Shown: positions 27,472-36,488 of the stretch, piece by piece
How positions within the stretch are numbered: the stretch's first letter is position 1
Layout: every line of letters starts with the position of its first letter
DNA from: CAYSZB01 sp964435475
GTDB taxonomy: Bacteria; Chloroflexota; Anaerolineae; Anaerolineales; Anaerolineaceae
Reading direction: 5' to 3'
DNA length: 64,000 nucleotides
Assembly: GCA_964435475.1 (NCBI GenBank)
Contig: CAYSZB010000002.1
Location: 1-64,000, forward strand
Made by a program: the position numbers and the translations under genes
Notes under the pieces: model-generated
Database searches by the model: none
The model's input: only the letters and a program-made list of their open reading frames with translations
What the model was told of the DNA's origin: nothing

Positions 27472-28287
27472 GTGAAAAAATTTGTATTATTTGTTATCCT
27501 GGGGGTCATGGTGATCAGTTTTACCGCCTGTGCCAAAACCCCGACCAATCCCGTTATCCGTTTATCGACCACTACCTCAGTCAACGATTCCGGGCTGATG
27601 TCCTACCTGCAACCGGTTTTTGAAAAGGATACCGGCTATACCCTCGAGATCACCTCCGCCGGTACCGGTGCAGCCATAGAAAAAGGCCGCACAGGTGATG
27701 CAGATGTTTTGCTGGTGCATGCCAAGGCATCCGAAGAAGAGTTTATCGGTGAAGGATATGGTGAAGAACGCGTCCCCTTCATGTTCAACTTCTTTGTCGT
27801 GGTAGGACCGGAGAGCGATCCCGCTGGTGTTAAGAATGCCGCAACTGCCGCAGATGCCTTCAAAGCGATCGTGGATGCCGGCCAGGCGTTTGTCTCCCGC
27901 GGTGATGATAGCGGTACGAACAAGGCTGAGTTGAAGATCTGGAAAGCCCTGGAAATTGACCCAGTGGGTCAGGAATGGTATATCAGCGCTGGCGATACGA
28001 TGGGCAAGACCCTGACCATGGCTGACGAACTGCAGGCTTACACTTTCTCAGATAAAGCCACCTACCTGGCACATGATAATGACCTGGCACTGCTGCTGGA
28101 AGAAACCGATGATATGAAAAACACCTACGCAATGATCGCCATCACTTCAGCCCGTTGGGAAGATACCAACTACGAAGGCGCACTGGCATTCATCAAGTGG
28201 ATGACATCCAATAAAGCCAGCAAGATGATCGCTGAGTTTGGTGTGGATAAATACGGGGAACAGCTGTTTTTCAACCTGGATCAATAG
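27472..28287 (+). CDS. tupA: Tungstate/molybdate ABC transporter binding lipoprotein TupA
   Basis: The 271-residue lipoprotein (lipobox ending at Cys20, SFTAC) has the TupA signature LSTTTSVNDSGLMSYLQPVF near the mature N-terminus, then GTGAAIEKGRTGDADVLLVH and DDSGTNKAELKIW. TupA binds tungstate with very high affinity and delivers it to TupBC. It starts with GTG, decided by AAAGGAG six bases upstream. The gene directly follows cofactor-synthesis genes, supporting a role in feeding MoeA with tungstate or molybdate. Confidence 0.94.
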   Translation: MKKFVLFVILGVMVISFTACAKTPTNPVIRLSTTTSVNDSGLMSYLQPVFEKDTGYTLEITSAGTGAAIEKGRTGDADVLLVHAKASEEEFIGEGYGEERVPFMFNFFVVVGPESDPAGVKNAATAADAFKAIVDAGQAFVSRGDDSGTNKAELKIWKALEIDPVGQEWYISAGDTMGKTLTMADELQAYTFSDKATYLAHDNDLALLLEETDDMKNTYAMIAITSARWEDTNYEGALAFIKWMTSNKASKMIAEFGVDKYGEQLFFNLDQ

Positions 28288-28295
28288 TAAAAATA

Positions 28296-28345
28296 ATGGC
28301 GGGGTAAGGCGATGAAGCCTGGAGCAGCCTGCCCCGCCATCTTTT
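28296..28345 (+). terminator. Hairpin between tupA and tupB
   Basis: A 9-bp GC-rich stem ATGGCGGGG/CCCCGCCAT (28296-28304 with 28332-28340) is followed by CTTTT. It can act as a partial terminator or as a 3' stabiliser, so that more binding protein than permease is made. Confidence 0.75.
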
Positions 28346-28354
28346 AGGTAAGCA

Positions 28355-29038
28355 TTGGAAACAATTCGCCAAATTTTCGACCTGCTCTTCGGAGTAAACC
28401 CGGAACTGCGCCAGATCATTTGGGTCACACTGCGCATGTCCTTCTTCAGCACGCTGATCTCATCTGTGATCGGCATCCCGCTGGGTGTATTGATCGGCAG
28501 CAATCAATTTAAAGGCAAGAGGCTGCTGAACCGCATCCTCAGCACACTGATGGGGCTGCCGCCCGTGGTCGCCGGGCTGATCGTATTCCTCTTCCTCTCA
28601 CGCAGTGGTCCGCTTGGCACCCTCAAACTGCTCTACTCCGTCACCGCCATGGTCATCGCCCAGGTCGTTTTGATCACCCCGATCATGACCGGTCTGACTG
28701 CCAACCTGATTTCTATCAAAGCGCCGCTCATCCGTGAGACAGCTGCCGGCATTGCCCTCACACCTCTCAAACGCATGCTTTTCACCATATACGAGGTGCG
28801 GGTGCAGCTCATCTCAACCATCCTGGTGGGTTTCGGACGGGCGATCGCCGAAGTGGGCGCCGTCCAGATGGTCGGTGGCAATGTGCAGTTTAAAACCCGG
28901 GTTATGACCACAGCCATCATGATGCAAACCAACATGGGGCATTTTGAGTTTGCCATTGCCCTGGGGATCGTGCTGCTGCTGATCGCTTTTTTGATCAACT
29001 CGCTTGTTAACCGCATCCAGGACAGGCAGATCACATGA
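28355..29038 (+). CDS. tupB: Tungstate ABC transporter permease TupB
   Basis: The 227-residue permease has about five transmembrane helices and the family's LSTLMGLPPVVAGLIVFLFL stretch. The cytoplasmic coupling loop is ETAAGIALTPLKRMLFTIYE, and GRAIAEVGAVQMVGGN follows. A TTG start is used; it lies just after the upstream hairpin and gives the normal family N-terminus. The stop overlaps the tupC start (ATGA). Confidence 0.93.
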   Translation: METIRQIFDLLFGVNPELRQIIWVTLRMSFFSTLISSVIGIPLGVLIGSNQFKGKRLLNRILSTLMGLPPVVAGLIVFLFLSRSGPLGTLKLLYSVTAMVIAQVVLITPIMTGLTANLISIKAPLIRETAAGIALTPLKRMLFTIYEVRVQLISTILVGFGRAIAEVGAVQMVGGNVQFKTRVMTTAIMMQTNMGHFEFAIALGIVLLLIAFLINSLVNRIQDRQIT

Positions 29039-29706
29039 TCACGCTTAAAAACATCCTTCTCAAGTATGCCCAACGGGTGATCCTGGATATCCCGGAGTTG
29101 TCCCTGATTGAAGGCAGGCGTTACTGCCTGATCGGTGAGAATGGCAGCGGCAAAACAACCCTCCTGCGCATTACGGCTGGTACGCTTAAGCCTGACACGG
29201 GCACGATCCAAGGACTACCAACCGAACAAGTTGGCTATATGCCACAGGCACCCTACGCTTTCAGTTTCAGCGTCAAGAAAAATGTGGAGATCGCCCTGGA
29301 TGATGATCCGAATTGCGAAGCATTGGCATTGGCAGCCCTCAGCAAGGTCGGGATGATATCTTTTGCACAGTCAAGGGGCAACAAGCTCTCCGGTGGGGAA
29401 GCACAGCGTATGGCACTGGCCCGCTTGATCGCCAAACCACGCAAGTTGCTCCTGTTGGATGAGCCCACCTCATCCACAGATATCCGCGGTATGGACCTGA
29501 TCGAGAGCACGCTCCTCGACTACAACCAGGCCTGTGGGTGCACATTGATCTTTTCCACCCATTCTCCCGCCCAGGCATTACGCCTGGCTGAAGAAGTGGT
29601 CTTTCTGGACCAGGGGAGGATCATCGAACGGGGTCCAGCAACACAGGTGTTAATTGACCCACAAAGTGAGATCGCCCGTAAGTTTCTCAGGCACTGGCAG
29701 ATGTAG
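29035..29706 (+). CDS. tupC: Tungstate ABC transporter ATPase TupC
   Basis: The 223-residue ABC ATPase has Walker A GENGSGKTTLL, Q-loop VGYMPQAPYAFSFSV, signature KLSGGEAQRMALARL and Walker B LLLLDEPTSSTD. The H-loop is FSTHSPAQA. It powers TupB-mediated oxyanion import. Its start overlaps the tupB stop by four bases. The gene is convergent with the chromate transporter, with only two bases between the stops. Confidence 0.94.
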   Translation: MITLKNILLKYAQRVILDIPELSLIEGRRYCLIGENGSGKTTLLRITAGTLKPDTGTIQGLPTEQVGYMPQAPYAFSFSVKKNVEIALDDDPNCEALALAALSKVGMISFAQSRGNKLSGGEAQRMALARLIAKPRKLLLLDEPTSSTDIRGMDLIESTLLDYNQACGCTLIFSTHSPAQALRLAEEVVFLDQGRIIERGPATQVLIDPQSEIARKFLRHWQM

Positions 29707-29708
29707 TC

Positions 29709-30881
29709 TTATCGCAGCAGGAATTGAATAACCCCAATGGCGGCTCCCCCAAAAACCAGCCAGAACGAATCCACTTTCCATAATTTGAGGCAGATCAGGC
29801 TAAATATCAGGACAAGCAGCGTCCAGATATCCACCACCGAGCTTTTGGCAATGGTCAGGGCAACCGATAGCATCAGGGCGAGCACAGCGGCATTCACCCC
29901 TTTAAGAAATGCCTTTAGAAGCTGTGACCGTTGCAGTTTCGGGATGATCGGGGCAATGACCGCCACAATAATAAAAGATGGCAGGAATATACCAATCGTG
30001 GAGAGGATCGCGCCCGGCCAACCTGCCACCACATAGCCGATGAAAGCAGCCGATGAGGAGACCGGACCGGGAGTCATTTGCCCGACGGCAATGGCATCGA
30101 TCAACTGCTGCTGTGACAGCCAGCCAAGTTTTTCAACAATATCCTCCTGGATAAAGGCAAACAGCACCAGGCCTGAGCCGAAGATCAGGCTGCCGGTCTT
30201 GAGGAAAAGGAGAAACAACTTCAGCAGGATATTTTCCGTACTATCAGAAACCAGTTTTAGAAAAGGAGTGAAATTCATAAATGGGATGAATGCCAGCAAC
30301 CCGGCCTTTCGCCCACCCAAACGTGGTAACTCGTGGATTAGCATTCCCAGGATGCCGGCAGCAAGAATGACCATCACCTGGCTGGCGCCCAAAATGGTCG
30401 CCAACGCAGCAAGGCCGAAAATGACTACCGCTGCATAGTTGGTAAAGGTGTTCTTTCCAAGGCGGAAAATCGCATGCAAGATCAGGGCAACGATCACCGG
30501 GTTGATGCCATAGAAGATCGCGCTGACCTGTGGCAGGGTGCCATAGCGCATATAGATCACTGCCAGTCCAATACTTGGCACAAGCGATGGAATGATAAAA
30601 GATAGCTCAGCCACCACCAGTCCGGCATAACGCGCACGGTGAAAGCCAACCAACCCGGCCATCTCGCAGGCATTCGGCCCGGGAACCAGGTTGGTGGCAG
30701 CAATAAAGTCCATGTACTGGTCCTGGGTGAGCCACTGGCGCTTGCGCACGAATTCCTGCTCCATCACAGCAATCAGTGCCATCGGGCCACCAAAGGTGAT
30801 CGCCCCAATCTTCAGGAAGATGCCAGCCAACTGCCAGAGAAGGGCACTTTTCTTTTGAGCCGGTGTATGCAAAGTTTCCAT
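29709..30881 (-). CDS. chrA: Chromate transporter family protein ChrA
   Basis: The 390-residue protein contains two homologous CHR domains. The first has LKIGAITFGGPMALIAVMEQ, NLVPGPNACEMAGLVGF and the second LKTGSLIFGSGLVLFAFIQE, VGQMTPGPVSSSAAFIGYVV. That is the long, two-domain form of ChrA, which extrudes chromate. In uncharacterised species its anion may differ. The ATG at 30881 is preferred over longer in-frame starts, because the extra upstream residues are not family-like. The link with the adjacent tungstate importer may be coincidental. Confidence 0.9.
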   Translation of the reverse strand: METLHTPAQKKSALLWQLAGIFLKIGAITFGGPMALIAVMEQEFVRKRQWLTQDQYMDFIAATNLVPGPNACEMAGLVGFHRARYAGLVVAELSFIIPSLVPSIGLAVIYMRYGTLPQVSAIFYGINPVIVALILHAIFRLGKNTFTNYAAVVIFGLAALATILGASQVMVILAAGILGMLIHELPRLGGRKAGLLAFIPFMNFTPFLKLVSDSTENILLKLFLLFLKTGSLIFGSGLVLFAFIQEDIVEKLGWLSQQQLIDAIAVGQMTPGPVSSSAAFIGYVVAGWPGAILSTIGIFLPSFIIVAVIAPIIPKLQRSQLLKAFLKGVNAAVLALMLSVALTIAKSSVVDIWTLLVLIFSLICLKLWKVDSFWLVFGGAAIGVIQFLLR

Positions 30882-30973
30882 ATTACTTGCTGCCTGATGT
30901 TTCCGATTAAGACAAGTATAACAAAAGACGCATAATGAAGACCAAACAATTTCCAGCAGGGAAACCTGGTGGC

Positions 30974-31001
30974 TTGACATTTATCCTCTTTTGGCGATAA
31001 T
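30974..31001 (+). promoter_or_regulatory. Sigma-70-type promoter of pheST
   Basis: TTGACA at 30974-30979 and GATAAT at 30996-31001 are separated by 16 bases, a near-consensus promoter. Transcription would begin close to 31008, right before the T-box leader. Confidence 0.75.
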
Positions 31002-31007
31002 AAGGGC

Positions 31008-31290
31008 ATATTTAACAACCATGACCAAGGAAAGTAGGCTTAGGAAAGCTGACAGGGCGGTGGCGGGCACAGACTGAGACCCCCACCCGGTGGATATAAG
31101 CCGAAGTTCCCTTGCGAGTTGCGTGGGTGAAGGTGCCAATTGCTTGTAGCTCACGCCGTGGGAGACCCCACGTTACAGGGGTTGCCAGTCTCCGTTAATT
31201 ACGGAACTGGGCCTGAGCGGACCGTTCAAACGGTCAAGAAGGGTGGCACCGCGGGAACTGACCCCCGTCCCTTGTGGGATGGGGCTTTTT
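31008..31290 (+). promoter_or_regulatory. T-box riboswitch leader of pheST
   Basis: The T-box core AAGGGTGGCACCGCGG lies at 31239-31254. It is preceded by a long stem I region that starts with GGAAAGTAGG and by a short hairpin at 31219-31234. A terminator follows at once. TTC at 31107-31109, in a bulged context (GAAGTTCC), is the probable specifier codon for phenylalanine. Uncharged tRNA-Phe would stabilise the antiterminator and allow pheS-pheT transcription. The TGGC in the T-box would pair best with a discriminator G, whereas the tRNA-Phe in this window has A73. Confidence 0.93.
31263..31290 (+). terminator. Conditional terminator of the T-box leader
   Basis: A 9-bp stem CCCCGTCCC/GGGATGGGG (one G-T pair) with a TTGT loop is followed by C and five T residues. 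It overlaps the bases the antiterminator would use. Confidence 0.9.
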
Positions 31291-31328
31291 GTTGCCTCCG
31301 CAGGCAGTAGAAAATTTTGGAGGAAGTC

Positions 31329-32363
31329 ATGACGATCAGTTTAACAGATTTGGAAAAGGAAAAAGACCTGGCACTTTCAGAATTGCAGCAGGTCGTGGAC
31401 GAAGAAAGCCTGAACCAGTGGCGGCTGGCGCATCTGGGCAAAAATGCCCCTGTTTCCCAGGTTTTTGCCACCCTGGCAACGATGAGCAAGGAAGACCGCC
31501 CGCTAATGGGCAAGTCAGCCAATACTGTGCGTGTTGCCCTGGAAGCTGGAATGGTCGAAAAACGCGAGGTGTTGCACCAAGAAGCCCTGGCACAAGCCCT
31601 CCAGGCAGAGAAACTGGATGTTACCCTGCCCGGCAGACCTGCCCAACCCGGCAGGATCCACCCCCTGAACCAGGTGCTGCGCCAGATCTATCGCACCTTC
31701 GGTGACATGGGCTTCCAGATCTACCGTTCACCCGAAGTGGAGACTGACGACTTTAACTTTACATACCTGAACATGCCCCCCTACCATCCGGCAAGGGATA
31801 TGTGGGATACATTCTATACCAACCGCGAAGGTGTCCTCTTGCGTACGCACACCTCCCCCGGTCAGATCCGCGTAATGCGCGAATATGCCCCGCAGGACAT
31901 TCGCGCCATACTACCCGGTGCTACCGCCCGGTACGAACAATTAACAGCCCGCTCAGAGATCGAGTTCATCCAGGTGGAAGTGTTGGTCGTGGGCAAAGGA
32001 ATTACTTTTGCCGAAATGAAAGGCACCCTGCTGGATTTTGCCCGCCGCACTTTCGGCGAACATGCCCGCACCCGCCTGCGCCCTTCCTATTTCCCCTTTA
32101 CCGAGCCCAGTGCCGAAATGGACGTGGAATGTTACATTTGCGGAGGCAAGGGCTGCGGGGTCTGTAAAGGCACCGGCTGGCTGGAGATACTGGGATGCGG
32201 AATGGTGCACCCGCTTGTGCTGCAGTATGGCGGCTATGACCCGGCTGTGCACTCCGGCTTTGCCGCCGGCATGGGCATCGACCGCAGCACCCTGATGCGC
32301 TACCGCATCGATGATATCAGGCATTTCCGTAACAATGACATTCGCTTCCTTGAGCAATTCTAA
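31329..32363 (+). CDS. pheS: Phenylalanyl-tRNA synthetase alpha subunit
   Basis: The 344-residue catalytic subunit has an N-terminal coiled coil (about 5-90). The class II core follows: VETDDFNFTYLNMPPYHPAR, LRTHTSPGQIRVM, PSYFPFTEPSAEMDVEC and GMGIDRSTLMRYRIDDIR. A Cys-rich loop CYICGGKGCGVCKGTGW suggests a metal site, as seen in other bacterial PheS. The ATG at 31329 is chosen; it follows GGAGGA, while the in-frame TTG at 31317 overlaps that site. It is controlled by the T-box leader. Confidence 0.97.
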   Translation: MTISLTDLEKEKDLALSELQQVVDEESLNQWRLAHLGKNAPVSQVFATLATMSKEDRPLMGKSANTVRVALEAGMVEKREVLHQEALAQALQAEKLDVTLPGRPAQPGRIHPLNQVLRQIYRTFGDMGFQIYRSPEVETDDFNFTYLNMPPYHPARDMWDTFYTNREGVLLRTHTSPGQIRVMREYAPQDIRAILPGATARYEQLTARSEIEFIQVEVLVVGKGITFAEMKGTLLDFARRTFGEHARTRLRPSYFPFTEPSAEMDVECYICGGKGCGVCKGTGWLEILGCGMVHPLVLQYGGYDPAVHSGFAAGMGIDRSTLMRYRIDDIRHFRNNDIRFLEQF

Positions 32364-32385
32364 GCCAGGGAGATCGTGAGGAACC

Positions 32386-34926
32386 ATGAAAGCACCACTT
32401 AGCTGGATCAGATCTTATGTAGACATTGACGACCTCTCGGTTGAAGAGGTTTGTAAAATATTGACCAACCTCGGGCTGGAGGTGGAAGGCGTGCAGCTGG
32501 TTGGCATGCCTCTCCCCCCTGGCGAGAAACATGAATTTAAGTATGAAGGCTTGACCTGGCCGGAAGACAAATTTATTGTAGCCCAGGTTAACGAGGTGCT
32601 TCCGCACCCGGATGCCGACCGGTTGGTATTGTGCCGGCTATTCGATGGCACACAGGAACTGATCGTCCTCACCGGTGCACCCAATCTCTACCCGATGAAA
32701 GGTAGTGGACCATTGGAAACCCCACTCAAGGTGGCATATGCCCGTGAGGGAGCGGTGCTGTACGATGGGCACCAGCCAGGTTTTGTTCTGACCAAACTTA
32801 AGAAAATGAAGATCAGGGGGGTTGAGTCCTTTTCTATGATCTGTTCTGAAAAGGAGTTGGGCATTTCAGAAGAACACGATGGGGTGATCATCCTGGACGA
32901 TGATGCACCCACCGGCATGAGCCTGGTGCAATACATGGGCGATGCTGTGCTGGAAGTGAGCATCCTGCCCAACATGGTGCGCAACGCCAGCATCCTGGGC
33001 ATCTCCCGCGAACTGGCAGCGGCGACCAAACGCGAACTTAAACAACCTGCGGACAAGATGGTTCTGGTTGGTAAACCGATCAGCGGCAGAGCTGCCATCG
33101 ACATCAAAGACCCGCAGCTTAACCCGCGTTTTGTGCTTGGCTTGATTGAAGGGACCACGCCCAGAGAAAGTCCATACTGGGTCAGGCGGCGCTTGAACCT
33201 GGCAGGCATGCGACCGATCAACGCCCTGGTCGATGCCACCAACTACACCATGCTGGAGATCGGCGAACCGCTGCATGCCTTTGACTATGATATCCTGCAG
33301 AAACGGGCTGGCGGCAAAGCCCCAACCATCATCACCCGTCCGGCACAGGTTGGTGAAAAACTGACCACCCTCGATGGCACCAGCCATACCCTCGATAGCA
33401 AAATGATCCTGGTGGCAGATACTGCCGGAGCACTTTCATTGGCAGGCGTCATGGGCGGCCTGGAGAGCGAAGTAACCCCCACCACCCGCAATGTCCTCCT
33501 GGAAGGTGCCTCCTGGAACTTTATTAACATCCGCAAGACAACCAGCAAGCTCAAGATCACCTCTGAAGCTGCCTACCGTTTCAGCCGCGGCATCCACCCG
33601 GCACTGGCAGAAATCGCAGTCAAGTTGTGCCTGGCACGCATGCAAGCCTGGGGCGGCGGTATGATCGCCAAAGGACTGATCGATGCCTACCCGCAACCGT
33701 ACAAGGACCCACAGGTTGAGCTAAGCACAGCGGATGTCGAACGAGTGCTGGGCGTTCATTTAACTGTGGCTGAGATGTCAGGCATCCTGGACAGGCTGGG
33801 ATTTGCCTGCGAGGTTAAGGGCGATACAGTGATCGCAACCGCGCCAGCCACCCGCTGTGACATTAATGATGGACTGATCGGCAAGGCAGACCTGCTGGAA
33901 GAGATCGCCCGTCTGCATGGATATGAATCGATCCCCGAAACCCGTCTCTCACAGGAACTTCCACCCCAGCGGGTGAACCGCCAGGTCGAATTAGAAGAAC
34001 TGGCACGTGACCTGCTGATCAACCTCGGGCTCAATGACATGGTCGCATACCGTCAGACCTCACCAGATCGCGAAGCACGGATTTTGCCACAAGCCGACCA
34101 GGCGGATTTCCCGGAATATTTAACAATTATCAACCCGATCACACCCGAACGGACAGTTCTGCGCCAGAACATCATGGCGACCATGCTGGAAACGCTTGAA
34201 CACAACGCCCCCCATGCCAGCCACCTGGCAATGTTTGAGATTGGACCGGTCTTTATCGTCAAAGCCGATCAACAACTGCCGGATGAACAGATGCGCATTG
34301 CCATCGGTATGACCGGCACACGCATCGAGCCGACCTGGCAGGAACAGGCACCTTCCTGGATGGACTTCTTTGATCTCAAGGGAATCGTTGAAGGCTTGCT
34401 GCATGGGCTGCATATCCCGGATGTCACCTATCGGCCATCAGACCATATCTCCTTCCACCCCGGCAAATGCGCCGAGGTGCTCTCGGGTGAGAAGGTGCTG
34501 GGGGTTTTCGGCGAACTTCACCCCCTGGTCAAGGCGCATTATACCTTTGGTGCGGCACCGGTATTGGTGGCTGAGATCGATGCTGAAAAGTTGCTTGAGC
34601 TTGCCTCGCTCATATTCCAGATCCAGCCTGTTTTGGGCTTCCCACCCATCATCGAGGATATTGCAGTGATCGTTGACGAAACCTTAAGTGCTGCCGAGCT
34701 TGAAAAAGCAATATGGAGTGCTGGTGGAAACCTGCTTCAAGCGGTCAAACTTTTCGATATCTATCGCGGGGAAAAGATCGGCAGCGGCAAAAAAAGCATG
34801 GCATACAACCTGACTTACCAGGCAGCTGACCGCACATTGACCGACAAGGACGCGGCCACCGTACGCAACCGGATCGTCAGGACCCTTGAAAAGAGCTTCA
34901 ATGCCATTCTAAGGAGCGGTGCCTGA
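32386..34926 (+). CDS. pheT: Phenylalanyl-tRNA synthetase beta subunit
   Basis: The 846-residue protein is full length. In order it has the PheT N-terminus, with WIRSYVDIDDLSVEEVCKIL and a tRNA-binding OB domain (PHPDADRLVLC), then the B3/B4 editing region (DATNYTMLEIGEPLHAFD). The B5 domain and a class II-like core without catalytic residues follow, and last a C-terminal FDX-ACB anticodon-binding domain (FPPIIEDIAVIVDE ... SMAYNLTYQAADRTLTDKDA). It forms the alpha2-beta2 synthetase with PheS, 22 bases upstream. Confidence 0.97.
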   Translation: MKAPLSWIRSYVDIDDLSVEEVCKILTNLGLEVEGVQLVGMPLPPGEKHEFKYEGLTWPEDKFIVAQVNEVLPHPDADRLVLCRLFDGTQELIVLTGAPNLYPMKGSGPLETPLKVAYAREGAVLYDGHQPGFVLTKLKKMKIRGVESFSMICSEKELGISEEHDGVIILDDDAPTGMSLVQYMGDAVLEVSILPNMVRNASILGISRELAAATKRELKQPADKMVLVGKPISGRAAIDIKDPQLNPRFVLGLIEGTTPRESPYWVRRRLNLAGMRPINALVDATNYTMLEIGEPLHAFDYDILQKRAGGKAPTIITRPAQVGEKLTTLDGTSHTLDSKMILVADTAGALSLAGVMGGLESEVTPTTRNVLLEGASWNFINIRKTTSKLKITSEAAYRFSRGIHPALAEIAVKLCLARMQAWGGGMIAKGLIDAYPQPYKDPQVELSTADVERVLGVHLTVAEMSGILDRLGFACEVKGDTVIATAPATRCDINDGLIGKADLLEEIARLHGYESIPETRLSQELPPQRVNRQVELEELARDLLINLGLNDMVAYRQTSPDREARILPQADQADFPEYLTIINPITPERTVLRQNIMATMLETLEHNAPHASHLAMFEIGPVFIVKADQQLPDEQMRIAIGMTGTRIEPTWQEQAPSWMDFFDLKGIVEGLLHGLHIPDVTYRPSDHISFHPGKCAEVLSGEKVLGVFGELHPLVKAHYTFGAAPVLVAEIDAEKLLELASLIFQIQPVLGFPPIIEDIAVIVDETLSAAELEKAIWSAGGNLLQAVKLFDIYRGEKIGSGKKSMAYNLTYQAADRTLTDKDAATVRNRIVRTLEKSFNAILRSGA

Positions 34927-34950
34927 TATTTGTAAATAAGGAGTCGGAAC

Positions 34951-35262
34951 TTGGGAAAAACAAAAAAGACCTTATTGATATTCTTAATCATCTCGATCTT
35001 TACTTGTGGCTGCCCCGGTATCCTGCTGGCGATCGAAGGCACCGTGCAGCTCGACCGGGCATTTATCGGCAGGCTCTACGACAGCAGCCTGTGGAGCGAA
35101 GCCCTTTACATTGCATGGGAGAATATGGCTTACCTGCTGGTGATCGGGTTAGTGTTGCTGGTGGTGCCATTGGGATTGCTGATTGCCTGGCTGTTAGTCA
35201 AAAAGCGCAAGGTCAAACCAGGTTTGGTCAGTGGAAACGACCCTATACCACCAACATCGTGA
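34951..35262 (+). CDS. Small two-helix membrane protein, unknown
   Basis: The 103-residue protein has a hydrophobic N-terminal segment (about 7-27) and a second transmembrane helix (about 60-85), followed by a basic tail (KKRKVKP). The TTG start is supported by AAGGAG at 34937-34942. It follows pheT by 24 bases and may be carried on the same transcript. No family is recognised. Confidence 0.6.
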   Translation: MGKTKKTLLIFLIISIFTCGCPGILLAIEGTVQLDRAFIGRLYDSSLWSEALYIAWENMAYLLVIGLVLLVVPLGLLIAWLLVKKRKVKPGLVSGNDPIPPTS

Positions 35263-35428
35263 CTGTCAGTCTAATTCTAAATCAGTGACATGTGAAGAAT
35301 AATTAAGCCCTGTCGTCTCTGGTATTGGCCTAACTTTACCCGGTTTTATCTCCCGATAAGTAAGCGACGGTCAATATTAAAATGAAATTCCTGGGCTTGC
35401 AGATGCTTTTTACCCAGGTTTTTTCGTC

Positions 35429-35737
35429 CTAAAACGACAATGACATCAAACCATAGATCAGCACAAGGATCACCATCGTGATAGTCCAGGTGATCATGGT
35501 GTTCTTGTCATCCAGTTCTTCATTACGGATCCATCCCCATATGAAAGCAAAGAACGGGATGAAGATCCCCAGCAAAAGAAAAACGGTTCCCTTAACAGAG
35601 TAAATTTTGATAAGGACAGTGATGTAACAGTATAATAAAACGATAACCGCAGCAATAATTATTATCCAGATGCACTGCAATGCAGTAACCCCCACTAATT
35701 TTGCAATCAACCCCTTGAAAAAATCGATAATCACCAT
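35429..35737 (-). CDS. Small three-helix membrane protein, unknown
   Basis: The 102-residue protein has three predicted transmembrane helices (about 20-42, 50-68, 82-100), with the acidic loop NEELDDKNT between the last two. GGAGGT lies a suitable distance upstream of the ATG. No known domain is recognised. It is transcribed alone, convergent with the small gene after pheT. Confidence 0.6.
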   Translation of the reverse strand: MVIIDFFKGLIAKLVGVTALQCIWIIIIAAVIVLLYCYITVLIKIYSVKGTVFLLLGIFIPFFAFIWGWIRNEELDDKNTMITWTITMVILVLIYGLMSLSF

Positions 35738-36138
35738 GACATTGACCTCCTGACAGGGATGACTTTTATGCGGTAGCTGTCCAAAAAATTATATCATTAG
35801 AAAGTACTGATCATCTGAGACCTTCCGGTAATATACCGATCATTCAGGAAAGTCTATTTGACATTTCTTATCGAAATATGACTGATCAGCTTAACAACAC
35901 CAAGAATCTACCTGTAAAAACATTTAATTCACGACCCAATGATATATGGTATACTCTTCCCGCTGTCAAAGACAGCCACACCACTTTTAGGAGATGAACA
36001 CATGGATTAACTTTCTTATCGGACATTAGATTGAGCAACTTTTCTTAATGATCAGCGGAGAATTGTGCCCTGTGCACAGCAGATTTAGGAAAAGCCTGTT
36101 CCGTTTAATGCCAGATAAAAATTGGAAAGGATAAAACC
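35738..36138. other. Intergenic leader with extended -10 promoter and a two-codon mini-ORF
   Basis: TGGTATACT (35948-35955... TATACT at 35950-35955) is an extended -10 box. It is followed by a small perfect hairpin GCTGTC-aaa-GACAGC (35962-35976) and by AGGAG upstream of ATG-GAT-TAA (start about 36001). Further on, CTGTGCACAG at 36070-36079 is a 10-bp palindrome. Together these look like a leader for the 78-residue gene at 36139. No longer coding frame is supported. Confidence 0.45.
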
Positions 36139-36375
36139 ATGTTTCAACTCATAAAGCTCGGAAATTGCATCCACATTTTTGACCGGGAGCAAGGCTTGTT
36201 TGTCAAGCTCTCCATGAAAAACCTCAAGAAAGCCCTCGAGGTCAAAGAAACCCAGTCCACCCGCCTGCAAATCATTGAAAGCCTGGCCTGGGTGCAGTGT
36301 ACTGACCCGCACTGCCGGGTCAAAAACTGCCGGCAGCAGCACTGGATCGCCCAGGTCCAGAAATTCAGGGGTTAG
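36139..36375 (+). CDS. Small Cys/His protein with a CCCH-like spacing
   Basis: This 78-residue protein has GGAAAGGA upstream of its ATG. Its C-terminal part has Cys54-x4-Cys59-x4-Cys64-x3-His68 (CTDPHCRVKNCRQQHW), which matches the spacing of CCCH zinc fingers and suggests a metal-bound knob. The N-terminal half (FQLIKLGNCIHIFDREQGLF) looks like a small beta unit. I do not recognise the family. A 113-residue frame on the opposite strand covers the same bases but lacks a convincing start. Confidence 0.5.
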   Translation: MFQLIKLGNCIHIFDREQGLFVKLSMKNLKKALEVKETQSTRLQIIESLAWVQCTDPHCRVKNCRQQHWIAQVQKFRG

Positions 36376-36413
36376 AAGAACAAGACCCAACCAATAAAAT
36401 AATAAATACCATC

Positions 36414-36441
36414 GAGCCTTCCACATTCTCCGGGAAGGCTC
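36414..36441. terminator. Hairpin between convergent genes
   Basis: A perfect 9-bp stem GAGCCTTCC/GGAAGGCTC separates the small Cys/His gene from the convergent Gfo/Idh gene. AT-rich sequence flanks both sides, but there is no long T run, so its strength is uncertain. Confidence 0.6.
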
Positions 36442-36488
36442 TAATTAAATACCCGCCAAAACCAAAACACGATCTGTAGTTTTCTACA

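Noticed and set aside
36085..36426. 113-codon frame on the minus strand opposite the CCCH-spaced small gene
   Set aside because: No good RBS or recognisable domain was found. The plus-strand frame has GGAAAGGA before its ATG and a regular Cys/His pattern. This choice is not certain.
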